A stretch of DNA of 64,000 nucleotides from Nonomuraea maritima (GTDB taxonomy: Bacteria; Actinomycetota; Actinomycetes; Streptosporangiales; Streptosporangiaceae), in assembly GCF_900100395.1 (NCBI RefSeq), contig NZ_FNFB01000002.1, positions 62,001 through 126,000 of the forward strand. Direction: 5' to 3'. Shown one piece after another: positions 17,694 through 25,818 of this stretch. The notes under the pieces were generated by a model. It was not told the origin of the DNA. It saw only the letters and a program-made list of their open reading frames with translations, and searched no databases. Made by a program: the position numbers and the translations under genes. Position 1 is the stretch's first letter, and each line of letters starts with the position of its first letter.

Positions 17694-18955
17694 TGGACAT
17701 TCTTCGCTTTGCCACCGCGGGAAGCGTCGACGACGGCAAGTCCACCCTCATCGGACGGTTGCTCTACGACTCCAAGGCGATCTTCGAGGACCAGCTCGAA
17801 GCCGTCGAGCGCACCTCGCGTGACCGCGGCACCGAGTACACGGACCTGTCGCTGCTGACCGACGGCCTGCGGGCCGAGCGCGAGCAGGGCATCACGATCG
17901 ACGTCGCCTACCGCTACTTCGCGACGCCGCGGCGGAAGTTCATCATCGCCGACACGCCCGGGCACATCCAGTACACCCGCAACATGGTGACCGGCGCCTC
18001 CACGGCCGACCTCGCGATCATCCTCATCGACGCGCGCAAGGGCGTGCTGGAGCAGTCGCGGCGGCACGCGTTCCTGACCTCGCTGCTGCGGGTGCCCCAC
18101 CTCGTGCTGGCCGTCAACAAGATGGACCTCGTCGACTACTCAGAAGAGCGCTTCGCGGAGATCAAGGACGAGTTCACCGCGTTCGCCTCCAAGCTGAACG
18201 TCGGCGACCTCACCTTCATCCCGATCTCCGCGCTCAACGGCGACAACGTGGTCTCGCGCTCCGAGAACATGCCCTGGTACCTCGGCACCTCGCTGCTGCA
18301 CCACCTCGAGAACGTGCACATCGCCTCCGACCGCAACCTGACCGACGTGCGCTTCCCTGTGCAGTACGTCATCCGTCCGCAGCGGGCCACCGACCACGCC
18401 TTCCACGACTACCGCGGCTACGCGGGCCAGGTGGCGGGCGGCGTGCTCAAGCCCGGCGACGAGGTCGTGCACCTGCCCTCCGGCCTGACGACCCGCATCT
18501 CCTCGATCGACACCTACGACGGGCCGGTGGAAGAGGCGTTCTCGCCGATGTCGGTGACGCTGCGTTTCGAGGACGACATCGACATCTCGCGCGGCGACAT
18601 GATCGCTCGCCCGAACAACCAGCCGCACGTCGCTCAGGAGCTCGAGGCGATGGTCTGCTGGATGGCCGACGCCCGCGCGCTGACGCCGCGTACCAAGTTG
18701 ATGATCAAGCACACCACCCGTACGGCGCGGGCGCTGGTGCGCGACCTGCACTACCGGCTCGACGTCAACACGCTGCACCGCGACGAAGAGGCGACGTCGC
18801 TGTCGCTCAACGAGATCGGCCGGGTGTCGCTGCGCGTCACGCAGCCGCTGTTCGTCGACGACTACGCCCGCAACCGGCTCACCGGCGGCTTCATCCTCAT
18901 CGACGAGGCCACCAACACCACGGTCGGCGCCGGCATGATCCTCGACGCCAACTGA
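17693..18955 (+). CDS. cysN: Sulfate adenylyltransferase subunit 1 (GTPase)
   Basis: A GTPase of the EF-Tu family, 420 residues, which couples GTP hydrolysis to APS formation. Motifs are GSVDDGKSTLIGRL, the switch region EQGITIDVAYRYF, DTPGHIQYTRNM and NKMDLVDY. The protein ends after the beta-barrel domains and has no fused APS kinase; that activity is supplied by the separate cysC-like gene at 31561. It is the last gene of the sugar transferase-cysQDN operon, and no strong terminator follows. Confidence 0.97.
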   Translation: MDILRFATAGSVDDGKSTLIGRLLYDSKAIFEDQLEAVERTSRDRGTEYTDLSLLTDGLRAEREQGITIDVAYRYFATPRRKFIIADTPGHIQYTRNMVTGASTADLAIILIDARKGVLEQSRRHAFLTSLLRVPHLVLAVNKMDLVDYSEERFAEIKDEFTAFASKLNVGDLTFIPISALNGDNVVSRSENMPWYLGTSLLHHLENVHIASDRNLTDVRFPVQYVIRPQRATDHAFHDYRGYAGQVAGGVLKPGDEVVHLPSGLTTRISSIDTYDGPVEEAFSPMSVTLRFEDDIDISRGDMIARPNNQPHVAQELEAMVCWMADARALTPRTKLMIKHTTRTARALVRDLHYRLDVNTLHRDEEATSLSLNEIGRVSLRVTQPLFVDDYARNRLTGGFILIDEATNTTVGAGMILDAN

Positions 18956-19000
18956 GGTAGATCTTTTAGATTGCGCTGACCGCTCGATTACTCTGGGTGC

Positions 19001-19006
19001 TAGGTT
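19001..19006 (+). promoter_or_regulatory. Candidate -10 before the first sulfotransferase
   Basis: TAGGTT lies 40 bp before the GTG start, with CTGACC 19 bp upstream as a poor -35. It may give the sulfotransferase-glycosyltransferase genes their own promoter after cysN. Confidence 0.3.
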
Positions 19007-19046
19007 CGTCGCGTTCCGTGTAAGGCGACGCGATGGGCCCTGTCCG

Positions 19047-19943
19047 GTGACTGAGCGCTCACCCGTTCGGGTGATCTATTTGGGCGGCCTCGGCCGCAGC
19101 GGCACCACCCTGCTCGAGAGGCTGCTCGGTGAGATTCCCGGGGTGGTGGCGCTCGGCGAGGTCGTGCACCTGTGGGAGCGCGGCGTCCTCGCCGCGGAGC
19201 TCTGCGGGTGCGGCCGTCCCTTTCCCGCCTGCCCGTTCTGGCGGCAGGTGGGAGAGCGGGCCTTCGGGGGCTGGACGCGCGGCCACGCCGAACGCGTCCT
19301 GACCCTGCGCCGCCAGATCGACCGCACACGCCGGATCGCCCGCATCCACCACCCCGACCTGGCCGAGTACGCCGCGGCCTACCGCGCGCTCTACGCGGCG
19401 GTCGGCGCCCCGGTCGTCGTCGACTCCAGCAAGCACGCCTCGCTGGCGTGCTGCCTGGTGGCCGCGGGCGGGGTCGACGTCCGCGTCGTGCACGTGGTCA
19501 GAGACCCGCGCGCGGTCGCCCATTCCTGGAGCAAACTCGTCCCGCGGCCCGAGGACGGGCGGCCCATGACGCGCTGGGGTCCGGCGCGCACCGCCCTGCA
19601 CTGGTGGGCGCAGAACGCCGCGCTCGAGCTGCTGCCCGGGCGCGGGGCGCGCGTGACCAGGGTCCGGTACGAAGATCTCGTCGCCCGGCCCGGGTCCACC
19701 CTCGAGGCGCTGGCCCGCGAGCTGGAGCTGGGCGAGCCCGACCTCTCCTTCGTCGAGGGGCGCAGCGCCTGGCTCGGGCCGTCCCACACCGCCTCCGGCA
19801 ACCCGATGCGCTTCCACGTGGGGCGGGTCGAGCTGCGGCGCGACGACGCGTGGCGGGCGGAGCCACGGACCGCACGCCGGCTGGTCGACGTCCTCACCTG
19901 GCCGCTCCGCGCCCGCTACGGCTACGCCGGGCAGGCGGCGTGA
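19047..19943 (+). CDS. PAPS-dependent sulfotransferase
   Basis: A cytosolic-type sulfotransferase of 298 residues. The 5'-phosphosulfate loop is GGLGRSGTTLLERLL near the N-terminus and the 3'-phosphate site is VVRDPRAVAHSW. VVDSSKHASL between them is common in carbohydrate sulfotransferases. It should transfer sulfate from PAPS to a glycan or lipid intermediate. GTG 19047 gives the family N-terminus. The stop overlaps the glycosyltransferase start (GTGA), so it is coupled to glycan assembly. The acceptor is unknown. Confidence 0.88.
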   Translation: MTERSPVRVIYLGGLGRSGTTLLERLLGEIPGVVALGEVVHLWERGVLAAELCGCGRPFPACPFWRQVGERAFGGWTRGHAERVLTLRRQIDRTRRIARIHHPDLAEYAAAYRALYAAVGAPVVVDSSKHASLACCLVAAGGVDVRVVHVVRDPRAVAHSWSKLVPRPEDGRPMTRWGPARTALHWWAQNAALELLPGRGARVTRVRYEDLVARPGSTLEALARELELGEPDLSFVEGRSAWLGPSHTASGNPMRFHVGRVELRRDDAWRAEPRTARRLVDVLTWPLRARYGYAGQAA

Positions 19944-21022
19944 GCGGGTGGCCGTCGGTCGGGGTGATCGTCCCGACACGTGGAGACCGACCGGAGTCGC
20001 TGCGGGAGGCCGTCACGGCGGTGCTGGAGCACGACTACCCGGGCGAGCTGTCCCTGGTCGTGGTAGCCGACGCGCCGCTGCCTTCGCACGGGCAGGCGCC
20101 CGCGCCCTCCATGGCGGCCGACGCCCCGTTGTCTCTGGATGGGCGGGTGCGTCCGGCTTCTGTGGTGGGGGACGCGTCGCTGTCTTCGGATGGGCAGCAT
20201 CCGGCCCCCGTGGTGGGGGACGCGTCGCTGTCTTCGGACGGGCGGGTGTGCGCGGCCTTCGTGGCGGATCAGGTCGCGGGCAGGCTCCGGGGTGAGAGTC
20301 GCGTGCGCGTGCTCGGCAACACGCTGAGCCCGGGGCTGCCAGGGGCCCGCAACACCGGCATCGCCGCCTGCGACACCGACCTGGTGGCCTTCTGCGACGA
20401 CGACGACGTGTGGCTGCCCGGCAAGCTGGCCGCCCAGGTGCGGGCGCTGCGCGCGGGCGGCGGCGAGTTCGCCAGCTGCGGCATCGAGGTCGAGCACGGA
20501 CGGTGCCGGGTGCCCCGACTCGCGGGAGCGTCCCTGGTGACCGCCGATGACCTGGTGCGATCGCGCATGGTGATGGTCCACTCCTCGACGTTCCTGTTCG
20601 AGCGTGGGGCGTTGTGGGTCGACGAGAGCGCGCCCGGCGGGCAGAACGAAGACTGGGACCTCGCCCTGCGCGCCGCCAAACGCGCCCCCATCGTCCACGT
20701 CGACCGGCCGCTCGTCCGCGTGCGCTGGGCCGGGTCCCACTACGCGGCCCGCTGGGCCGACCGCATCGCCGGGCTGGAGTGGATGCTCGCCCGGCATCCC
20801 GAACTGGCTGTGGACCCGCGCGGCGCGGCGCGGGTCTACGGTCAGCTGGCCTTCGCCCACGCCGCGCTCGGGCGCCGACGCGAGGCCGCCCGCTGGGCCG
20901 GCCGGACGTTCGCCGCCCGGCTCGGCGAGCCACGCGCACCCATCGCGCTGGCGGTCGCGGCCGGCTTGGTCTCCGCGCCCACCGTCCTGTCCGCCCTCCA
21001 CAGCCGAGGACACGGCATTTGA
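19940..21022 (+). CDS. Family 2 glycosyltransferase with internal tandem repeats
   Basis: A GT-A fold glycosyltransferase of 360 residues. GVIVPTRGDRPESLREAV starts the nucleotide-binding fold, LPGARNTGIAACDTD and FCDDDDVWLPGKL contain the DxD metal site, and GGQNEDWDLALRA is the acceptor-side ED motif. After the second beta strand (residue 43) four imperfect repeats of 16-17 residues (GDASLSSDG-type) are inserted, a place where the family normally has a short loop. The start overlaps the sulfotransferase stop. The nucleotide sugar and acceptor are not known. The catalytic motifs lie after the insert and look intact. Confidence 0.87.
   Translation: MSGWPSVGVIVPTRGDRPESLREAVTAVLEHDYPGELSLVVVADAPLPSHGQAPAPSMAADAPLSLDGRVRPASVVGDASLSSDGQHPAPVVGDASLSSDGRVCAAFVADQVAGRLRGESRVRVLGNTLSPGLPGARNTGIAACDTDLVAFCDDDDVWLPGKLAAQVRALRAGGGEFASCGIEVEHGRCRVPRLAGASLVTADDLVRSRMVMVHSSTFLFERGALWVDESAPGGQNEDWDLALRAAKRAPIVHVDRPLVRVRWAGSHYAARWADRIAGLEWMLARHPELAVDPRGAARVYGQLAFAHAALGRRREAARWAGRTFAARLGEPRAPIALAVAAGLVSAPTVLSALHSRGHGI
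20066..20266 (+). repeat. Four tandem ~51-bp in-frame repeats
   Basis: The units are 20066-20116, 20117-20167, 20168-20215 (48 bp) and 20216-20266. Each encodes (A/G)DA(P/S)LxxDGxxxPAxVV-like sequence. Units 2-4 share long runs around GACGCGTCGCTGTCTTCGGA. All lengths are multiples of three, so copy-number change would leave the glycosyltransferase in frame. Confidence 0.9.
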
Positions 21023-21075
21023 CCCACCCCCACACCGACCCACTCCCACCGGCCACCGACGCCCCTCAAGCCCCG

Positions 21076-22050
21076 ATGCCGCAGCCGGAGCCCGCTGTTC
21101 TGGCGGCGTCTCCCCGGCCCGGTGCGGCAGAGCATCCCCGATCTGCTGTGCAGGCAGCGTCTTCGGGCCCCGTCATCCCGGCGTCGCCTTCGGGGTCGGC
21201 TGTGCCGGCGTCGCTTCCGGGATCCGCTTTTCCAGCGTCGCTTTCGGGGACGGCCGGACTGGCGGGGGCTTCTGGGCGGCGGGTGCGGGTTGGTGGTGTG
21301 CGTGTCGACGCCGTTGCCGAGGAGGAGGTCGTTCGGTGGGTGGAGGGGGCGTTGGAGTCGGGGCGGGGTGGGCGCATCGTGACGCCCAACGTAGACATCT
21401 GCCGCGCCGTCCGCCGTGATGCCGCGCTCAGGGAGCTCGTGTGCTCGGCCGAGATCGTCGTCGCCGACGGGATGCCGCTGGTGTGGGCGGCCCGGCTGCT
21501 CGGTACGCCTGTGCCGGGGCGGGTCACGGGCGCCGACCTCCTGTGGTCGCTGAGTGGGGTCGCCGCTCGCCGGGGATGGCCCGTGTACCTGCTCGGTGGG
21601 CCGCCAGGGGTCGCGGCGGGCGCGGCAGGCGCGCTCACCGCCCGGTTCCCGTCACTGCGGGTGTGCGGCGTCCACTCGCCCCCGTACGGGTTCGACACCA
21701 CCGCCGAGGGCCGGGCCCGGGTACGCCGCGACGTTGCCGCGGCGCGTCCACGGATCGTGTTCGTCGGGCTCGGCTTCCCGCGCCAGGACCGGCTCGCCGC
21801 CGAGCTGCGCGCGGACCTGCCTGACGCGTGGTTCCTGGGATGCGGAGCCGCCCTCTCCTTCGCGGCGGGGACGGTGCCCAGAGCGCCGCGCTGCATGCAG
21901 CGGACGGGCCTGGAATGGGCGTTCCGCCTCGCCTGCGAACCAGGCCGCCTCGCCCGCCGCTACTTGGTCAACGACCTGCCCTTCGCCACCCACCTCCTCA
22001 CCACCTCCCTCCTCACCCGCCTGCACCCCACTGCCCGCCTGGAGTGCTGA
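21076..22050 (+). CDS. WecG/TagA/CpsF-type glycosyltransferase
   Basis: A GT26-family glycosyltransferase of about 324 residues. The core begins at RRVRVGGVRVDAV and contains TPNVDICRAV, VVADGMPLVWAAR, the YLLGG loop and FVGLGFPRQDRLA; these are the marks of enzymes adding a second sugar to an undecaprenyl-linked sugar. The first 70 residues are Ala/Pro/Ser-rich low complexity with 9-residue repeats and are not part of the family fold. ATG 21076 is used; a TTG at 21019 overlapping the previous stop is also in frame, and a later GTG could serve. It follows the family 2 enzyme and would extend the same lipid-linked glycan. Confidence 0.85.
   Translation: MPQPEPAVLAASPRPGAAEHPRSAVQAASSGPVIPASPSGSAVPASLPGSAFPASLSGTAGLAGASGRRVRVGGVRVDAVAEEEVVRWVEGALESGRGGRIVTPNVDICRAVRRDAALRELVCSAEIVVADGMPLVWAARLLGTPVPGRVTGADLLWSLSGVAARRGWPVYLLGGPPGVAAGAAGALTARFPSLRVCGVHSPPYGFDTTAEGRARVRRDVAAARPRIVFVGLGFPRQDRLAAELRADLPDAWFLGCGAALSFAAGTVPRAPRCMQRTGLEWAFRLACEPGRLARRYLVNDLPFATHLLTTSLLTRLHPTARLEC
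21166..21273 (+). repeat. Four 27-bp in-frame repeats at the N-terminus of the WecG-like gene
   Basis: The 27-bp units 21166-21192, 21193-21219, 21220-21246 and 21247-21273 encode GPVIPASPS, GSAVPASLP, GSAFPASLS and GTAGLAGAS. Copies 2 and 3 are closest. They lie outside the catalytic core and keep frame. Confidence 0.8.
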
Positions 22051-22107
22051 GGGCCGCTCACTGCCTGCACCCCACTGCCCGCCCGGAAGTGCTGAGGGTC
22101 GCTCACC
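22020..22107 (+). repeat. 44-bp tandem duplication across the WecG stop codon
   Basis: The segment starting CCTGCACCCCACTGCCCGCC at 22020 is repeated from 22064 with few changes. Each copy contains a GTGCTGA element, so the second copy duplicates the last codons and stop of the WecG-like gene in the untranslated region. Confidence 0.8.
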
Positions 22108-22599
22108 CGGGTGTTCCTGCGCGTCTGGGCGCTCACCCGTTGAGAGGGTCCACCGACAAGAGGGCTTGCAGGGCGTGGCATCGCTGGTGTGGTGTGGGGA
22201 TTTGGGCTTGCCATATTGCGCGTCGGAGCTTTTCCCCAGTTCGCGCGAGGCGCTGAAGGGCTCTCATCGCGGCGGGCATCCGCTCGTCGTGGGCTCGGTC
22301 GCCGGAGGGGCTCCGGCGACCGGGCTCCTCCTCTGCAGCCACTCGAAGTCCTGGAAGGCCCCCCTCGCGCGGCCCGTTCCCCGCCCGTCACGGGCGCTGA
22401 GCCGCCGGAAAAATTCACCGACGGAGCTGACGGTGTGGCGTCGCCGGCATGGGGTGGGGATCGGGGCCGTGTTGCCGCCCCTCCGTTCGGTGCGCGGCGG
22501 ACGCGCTGCGGGCTCTTGTGCGGGCGGGCTTGTCACGGTCGCGCAGGCCGTGCGGGACCGCCTGTCTTGGGTCAGCGGTTGGAGAGGCCATCAAAGGTC
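22108..22599. other. Non-coding gap between convergent glycan operons
   Basis: About 490 bp between the WecG-like gene (plus strand) and the sulfotransferase (minus strand). Open frames exist here but none has family resemblance, a ribosome binding site or normal third-position bias. Two diverged copies of a ~75-bp segment are visible (22149-22224 and 22414-22480; both contain CACCGAC then GGTGTGGGG or GGGTGGGGATC). It may hold decayed sequence; I cannot name it. Confidence 0.4.
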
Positions 22600-23550
22600 T
22601 TATGGAGGTGGGTTTGTGGTGAGGGCTTGGATGTGGGTGATTTCGGTGGGAGTGAGGGTTGTGGGGGTGGTGAGGGAGTGAGCGGAGTTCATGGGGCGGT
22701 AGGCGGTGCGGGATGCGCCTGTCCAGGTGAAGGGGCGTGGCACTGGAGCGGTGTCCGGGTGCAGGCAGGCTTGGGTGATGCGGTGTTCGGCGGTACGGGT
22801 CCAGGTGAGGCCGGCGTAGTCGTACAGGCGGCGGAAGGCGGGCAGGGGGTCGGCGGCCAGGGACTCGTACGGCGCGACGAGGATGCCGGGTGTGCGGTCG
22901 AGGATCGTGCGGGTCACCCGCCACAGCGCGGCAGCCTTGGCGATGCGGTCCTGGGAGCCGACGAGTGCCCGTAACTCCAGCACCTCCGGGTGGTCGCGGA
23001 CGAGCAGCGGCTGCTCCAGGAGCTCGTGGAAGTACACGGTCCACCCCAGACGCTGCCAGCTCGCCACGAACGTCACCGGGTCGCGGACGAGCGCGATCAC
23101 CCGGCACCCCAACGCGCGGGCGAACCAGCCCGCGCTCAGCACCGCGAACGGATCGTCCAGCAGCGCTCGCCGCCCGGTCAGCCGCCCGTACGTGAAAGCG
23201 GTGCCGTAGCGGACGAGGCGCGCCAGGTCGTACGGCGACCGGTTGGCCCGCAGCTCGGCGAGCCACCGGTAGCGCAGGGCGACCGTGTCGCGGAAGGCGG
23301 GCAGCCAGTCGGCGGCGTTGTCGTCGCAGATGTACTGGAATCGGTGGGTCACCTGGGCGTTCAGCACGCCGGGGCAGCGGCCGGGCGGGTGCTGCGGGTT
23401 GAGCGGCTCGTTGACGTAGACCAGCTCGCCCCCGGCGGCGAGCATCCTGCCGACCCAGCTCGTCCCGCTCCGCGGCAGCCCCGTCACCAGGACCGGGGGC
23501 CCGTGCACGCGGCCGCCCGGCTCGTCCCGCTGCGGGGCAGGGCCGTTCAT
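22600..23550 (-). CDS. PAPS-dependent sulfotransferase
   Basis: A sulfotransferase-family protein of 316 residues. The PAPS-binding loop is VTGLPRSGTSWVGRML and the 3'-phosphate site is ALVRDPVTFVASWQRLGW. NEPLNPQH after the first strand is common in bacterial carbohydrate sulfotransferases. It is the last gene of the minus-strand operon. ATG 23550 lies in an ATGA overlap with a 14-codon ORF that duplicates its own N-terminus. The C-terminal 50 residues are Thr/Pro-rich and poorly conserved looking. The acceptor sugar is unknown. Confidence 0.85.
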   Translation of the reverse strand: MNGPAPQRDEPGGRVHGPPVLVTGLPRSGTSWVGRMLAAGGELVYVNEPLNPQHPPGRCPGVLNAQVTHRFQYICDDNAADWLPAFRDTVALRYRWLAELRANRSPYDLARLVRYGTAFTYGRLTGRRALLDDPFAVLSAGWFARALGCRVIALVRDPVTFVASWQRLGWTVYFHELLEQPLLVRDHPEVLELRALVGSQDRIAKAAALWRVTRTILDRTPGILVAPYESLAADPLPAFRRLYDYAGLTWTRTAEHRITQACLHPDTAPVPRPFTWTGASRTAYRPMNSAHSLTTPTTLTPTEITHIQALTTNPPP

Positions 23551-23591
23551 GCCGCCCCCTGCTCGTCTCGCTGTGCGGACGGACTGTTCAT
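23510..23591 (-). repeat. 41-bp tandem duplication at the flippase/sulfotransferase junction
   Basis: On the minus strand, 23591-23551 and 23550-23510 are near-identical 41-base units, each beginning ATGAAC and containing CAGCG(A/G)GACGAGC. The duplicated unit carries the sulfotransferase start codon and first 13 codons. Confidence 0.85.
23547..23591 (-). CDS. 14-codon mini-ORF bridging flippase and sulfotransferase genes
   Basis: This ORF encodes MNSPSAQRDEQGAA, a copy of the sulfotransferase N-terminus MNGPAPQRDEPGG. Its ATG overlaps the flippase stop (ATGA) and its TGA overlaps the sulfotransferase ATG (ATGA). Because the duplicated unit is 41 bp, the copy falls out of frame with the full gene and stops exactly at the second start. 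It may be a relay for translational coupling rather than a functional peptide. Whether it is translated is unknown. Confidence 0.45.
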   Translation of the reverse strand: MNSPSAQRDEQGAA

Positions 23592-24955
23592 GCCGCCGCC
23601 CAGTGGCGTACGCGTAGTGCGGACAGGGTGTGGCGGCCGAAGGGGTGGAGGCCGTAGCGGCGGTGCAGTTGCCACAGCGGGAGCAGGTTCTTCACGAGAA
23701 CGCCGCCCGACCAGCCCGCCACCGCCCCGAACGCCCCATGGGCGGGGACCAGCGCCAGGTCGAGGGCGACGGTGCAGGCGACCGCGGCCAGCAGGTTGAA
23801 CAGGCTGGTCGAGGTGTGTCCGGCAGCGGTGAGGACGACGTCGACCATCCCGCAGGCGGTCGCCACCATCATCGTGCCCGACAGGACGAGCGCGATGGGC
23901 ACCGCCGAGCCGTACGTGGGGCCGAACAGTCGCAGCACCCACGGGGCCAGCGCCGCGTACGCCAGCCACACCGGCCAGGTGAGCACGACGAGCCACACCG
24001 TGGCCGCCTGGTACAGCCGGTCGGCGCGATCGTGGTCGCCGTCGGCCACGGCCCGTACGAGCCGCGGCTGGACGGCCTGCGCGAGCCCCTGGTTGGCGAG
24101 CTGGCCGACCACCTTGAACCGGGTGGCGGCCGTGTACACGGCCGCCTGCACGGGGCCCGCGAGCACGGCGACGATCACGACGTCAACCCGCTGGAACACC
24201 GCCTGCACCGCGCCCGCCACCGACCGCGGCGCGGTGTGCCGCCACAGGTCACGGGCGGTGCCGGGCAGGTACGGCGTCCGCGGCACCCGCCCGCGCAGCG
24301 CCACCACGGCCAGCACGAGCAGCGGCACGTACGGCAGCCCCCACGCCACCGGCAGCCACGCCGCCGTGCCCGCAAAAGCCGTGCTCGCAAAAGCCGTGCC
24401 AGCCGAAGCCGTGCCAGCCGAAGCCGGGCCAGCAGAAGCCGTGCCAGCCGAAGCCGGGCCCGCGAGAGCCGTGTTCGCCAGGGCCGTGTTCACAAAGGCC
24501 GTGCCCGCCACGAGGACGAGCTGGCAGCAGGGCACGAGCAGCCCGTCGAGCAGCACGGTGGGCCGCATGGACCCGAACCCGCGAGTGACGGCGAGCAGCA
24601 CGTCGCCGGCCACCATGACGGGCAGGACCAGCACGACGGGCCCGAGCCGCGGGTACAGCACGGCGGCGGCAGCAGCGGAGATCACCAGGCACGGCACCAG
24701 CGCCGCCCTGACATATCCAGAAATGCCCAAATAGTCGTACGTCCGAGCCCGCGCCACGAAGTAGACCAGCCCGTTGCCCGCGTCCAGCTTCGCGACGCCC
24801 GCCACCATGAGCACCAGCGCGGTCGCCGTGAAGAACGCCCCCGCCTCCGCCGCCGTGAACGCCCGCGTCACGACCACCACCAGCGCGAACTGCGCGAGCG
24901 CGCTGCACACCGCCCCCGCCACGCCGGCGGCCTCGCGCCGCCCGACCGGGCTCAT
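23588..24955 (-). CDS. Wzx-like polysaccharide flippase (MOP superfamily)
   Basis: A polytopic membrane protein of 455 residues with about twelve hydrophobic helices, resembling O-antigen flippases and related lipid-linked oligosaccharide exporters. It would move the undecaprenyl-linked repeat unit across the membrane. ATG 24955 forms an ATGA overlap with the upstream sulfotransferase stop, so it is chosen over GTG 24964. In the middle of the protein a run of five-residue repeats (ASAGT/ASAGP type) separates two helices. The C-terminal helices and the RHTAPRSVAGAVQAVFQR segment look normal. Confidence 0.83.
   Translation of the reverse strand: MSPVGRREAAGVAGAVCSALAQFALVVVVTRAFTAAEAGAFFTATALVLMVAGVAKLDAGNGLVYFVARARTYDYLGISGYVRAALVPCLVISAAAAAVLYPRLGPVVLVLPVMVAGDVLLAVTRGFGSMRPTVLLDGLLVPCCQLVLVAGTAFVNTALANTALAGPASAGTASAGPASAGTASAGTAFASTAFAGTAAWLPVAWGLPYVPLLVLAVVALRGRVPRTPYLPGTARDLWRHTAPRSVAGAVQAVFQRVDVVIVAVLAGPVQAAVYTAATRFKVVGQLANQGLAQAVQPRLVRAVADGDHDRADRLYQAATVWLVVLTWPVWLAYAALAPWVLRLFGPTYGSAVPIALVLSGTMMVATACGMVDVVLTAAGHTSTSLFNLLAAVACTVALDLALVPAHGAFGAVAGWSGGVLVKNLLPLWQLHRRYGLHPFGRHTLSALRVRHWAAA
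24364..24509 (-). repeat. About ten 15-bp in-frame repeats in the flippase gene
   Basis: On the plus strand the unit is close to GCCGTGCCAGCCGAA and recurs nearly ten times with point variants (GCCGGGCCAGCAGAA, GCCGTGTTCGCCAGG). It encodes Ala/Gly/Ser/Thr pentapeptides. The 15-bp period preserves frame. Confidence 0.9.
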
Positions 24956-25818
24956 CGCCGCCACGACGGCTCCTCACCCAGCCACGACGTCAGCCGGGCG
25001 TCGTACGGCTCGAAGTGCTCGCGCAGCGACCGCTCCAGGTCGCGCGGCACCGGACGCGGCGCGGGCCGCCCGTTGTGCCGCTCGAACACCGGGTGGCCCA
25101 GATGCGGCACGCCCAGGAACTCCAGCACCCGGTCGTAGACCGGCTCGGGAGCGGTGAAGAAGCGGTGGCTGTCGAGCACGAGGATCCGGTCGCGGCCGAA
25201 CAGCGCCGACAGCCGGTCGAGCTGGTCGGCGTAGCGGCCCCTGGCCCGGTAGGCGTGGTGGCGGTGGGAGTGGTGCTGCCCGTAGGGGAGCGCGCGCAGG
25301 AGTTCGTCGGCCCCGGCCAGGCGCTGCTCCTCGAGTTCGAGCGCGGTCTCCAGATGCGACTCCGTCTCGAAACCCCGGGCCAGCTCGTGGGCGTGCGCGG
25401 AGCAGGCCCGCTCGACGGGGTCGCGGACGAGGACGATGAGCTTCACGTCGGGCAGTGTCGCGGCGATGCGCTCGCCGGCCAGCGGGTGGAACAGGTAGTA
25501 GGGCGACGACTCGTACGCCTGCGCGGGCCCGCCGTACCGGCGGGCGAGCAGCGCCGCGCCCACCTGCAAGGGGAAGTGCGCGCGGTACCAGCGCAGCCCC
25601 CGGTCGTAGGCGACGTCGAAGTAGTGGACGCCCTTGTGCAGCACCGGCTTGCGCAGCAGTGGGTGCTGGGCGAGCGCGCGGTAGAGCGAGGTGGTGCCGC
25701 AGCGCTGCGCCCCCACGATCAGGAAGGAGGGCAGCATGCGGGAGCCGGCGGTGAAGCGTCCCGTGGATCGCGAGACGGACAGGACCGGGCGCTTCAGCTG
25801 CTTGATGTCTGTCCTCAC
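24952..25818 (-). CDS. PAPS-dependent sulfotransferase
   Basis: A sulfotransferase of 288 residues. FLIVGAQRCGTTSLYRAL is the 5'-phosphosulfate loop and LIVLVRDPVERACSAH the 3'-phosphate site; KGVHYFD and YLFHP(L)AGERIA segments match heparan/glycan sulfotransferase-type enzymes. GTG 25818 overlaps the stop of the phosphotransferase gene (GTGA) and is chosen for that reason; ATG before LPSFLIVG is an alternative about 28 codons later. It is one of three sulfotransferases in the locus and differs enough from the others to suggest a distinct acceptor position. Confidence 0.87.
   Translation of the reverse strand: MRTDIKQLKRPVLSVSRSTGRFTAGSRMLPSFLIVGAQRCGTTSLYRALAQHPLLRKPVLHKGVHYFDVAYDRGLRWYRAHFPLQVGAALLARRYGGPAQAYESSPYYLFHPLAGERIAATLPDVKLIVLVRDPVERACSAHAHELARGFETESHLETALELEEQRLAGADELLRALPYGQHHSHRHHAYRARGRYADQLDRLSALFGRDRILVLDSHRFFTAPEPVYDRVLEFLGVPHLGHPVFERHNGRPAPRPVPRDLERSLREHFEPYDARLTSWLGEEPSWRR

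Noticed and set aside
22108..22974. Possible genes in the gap after the WecG-like gene
   Set aside because: Open frames on both strands lack motifs, start signals and consistent composition; they may be decayed or random.
24364..24509. 15-bp repeats considered as a CRISPR array
   Set aside because: There are no spacers, the units are contiguous and in frame within a membrane protein gene, and no cas genes exist in the window.
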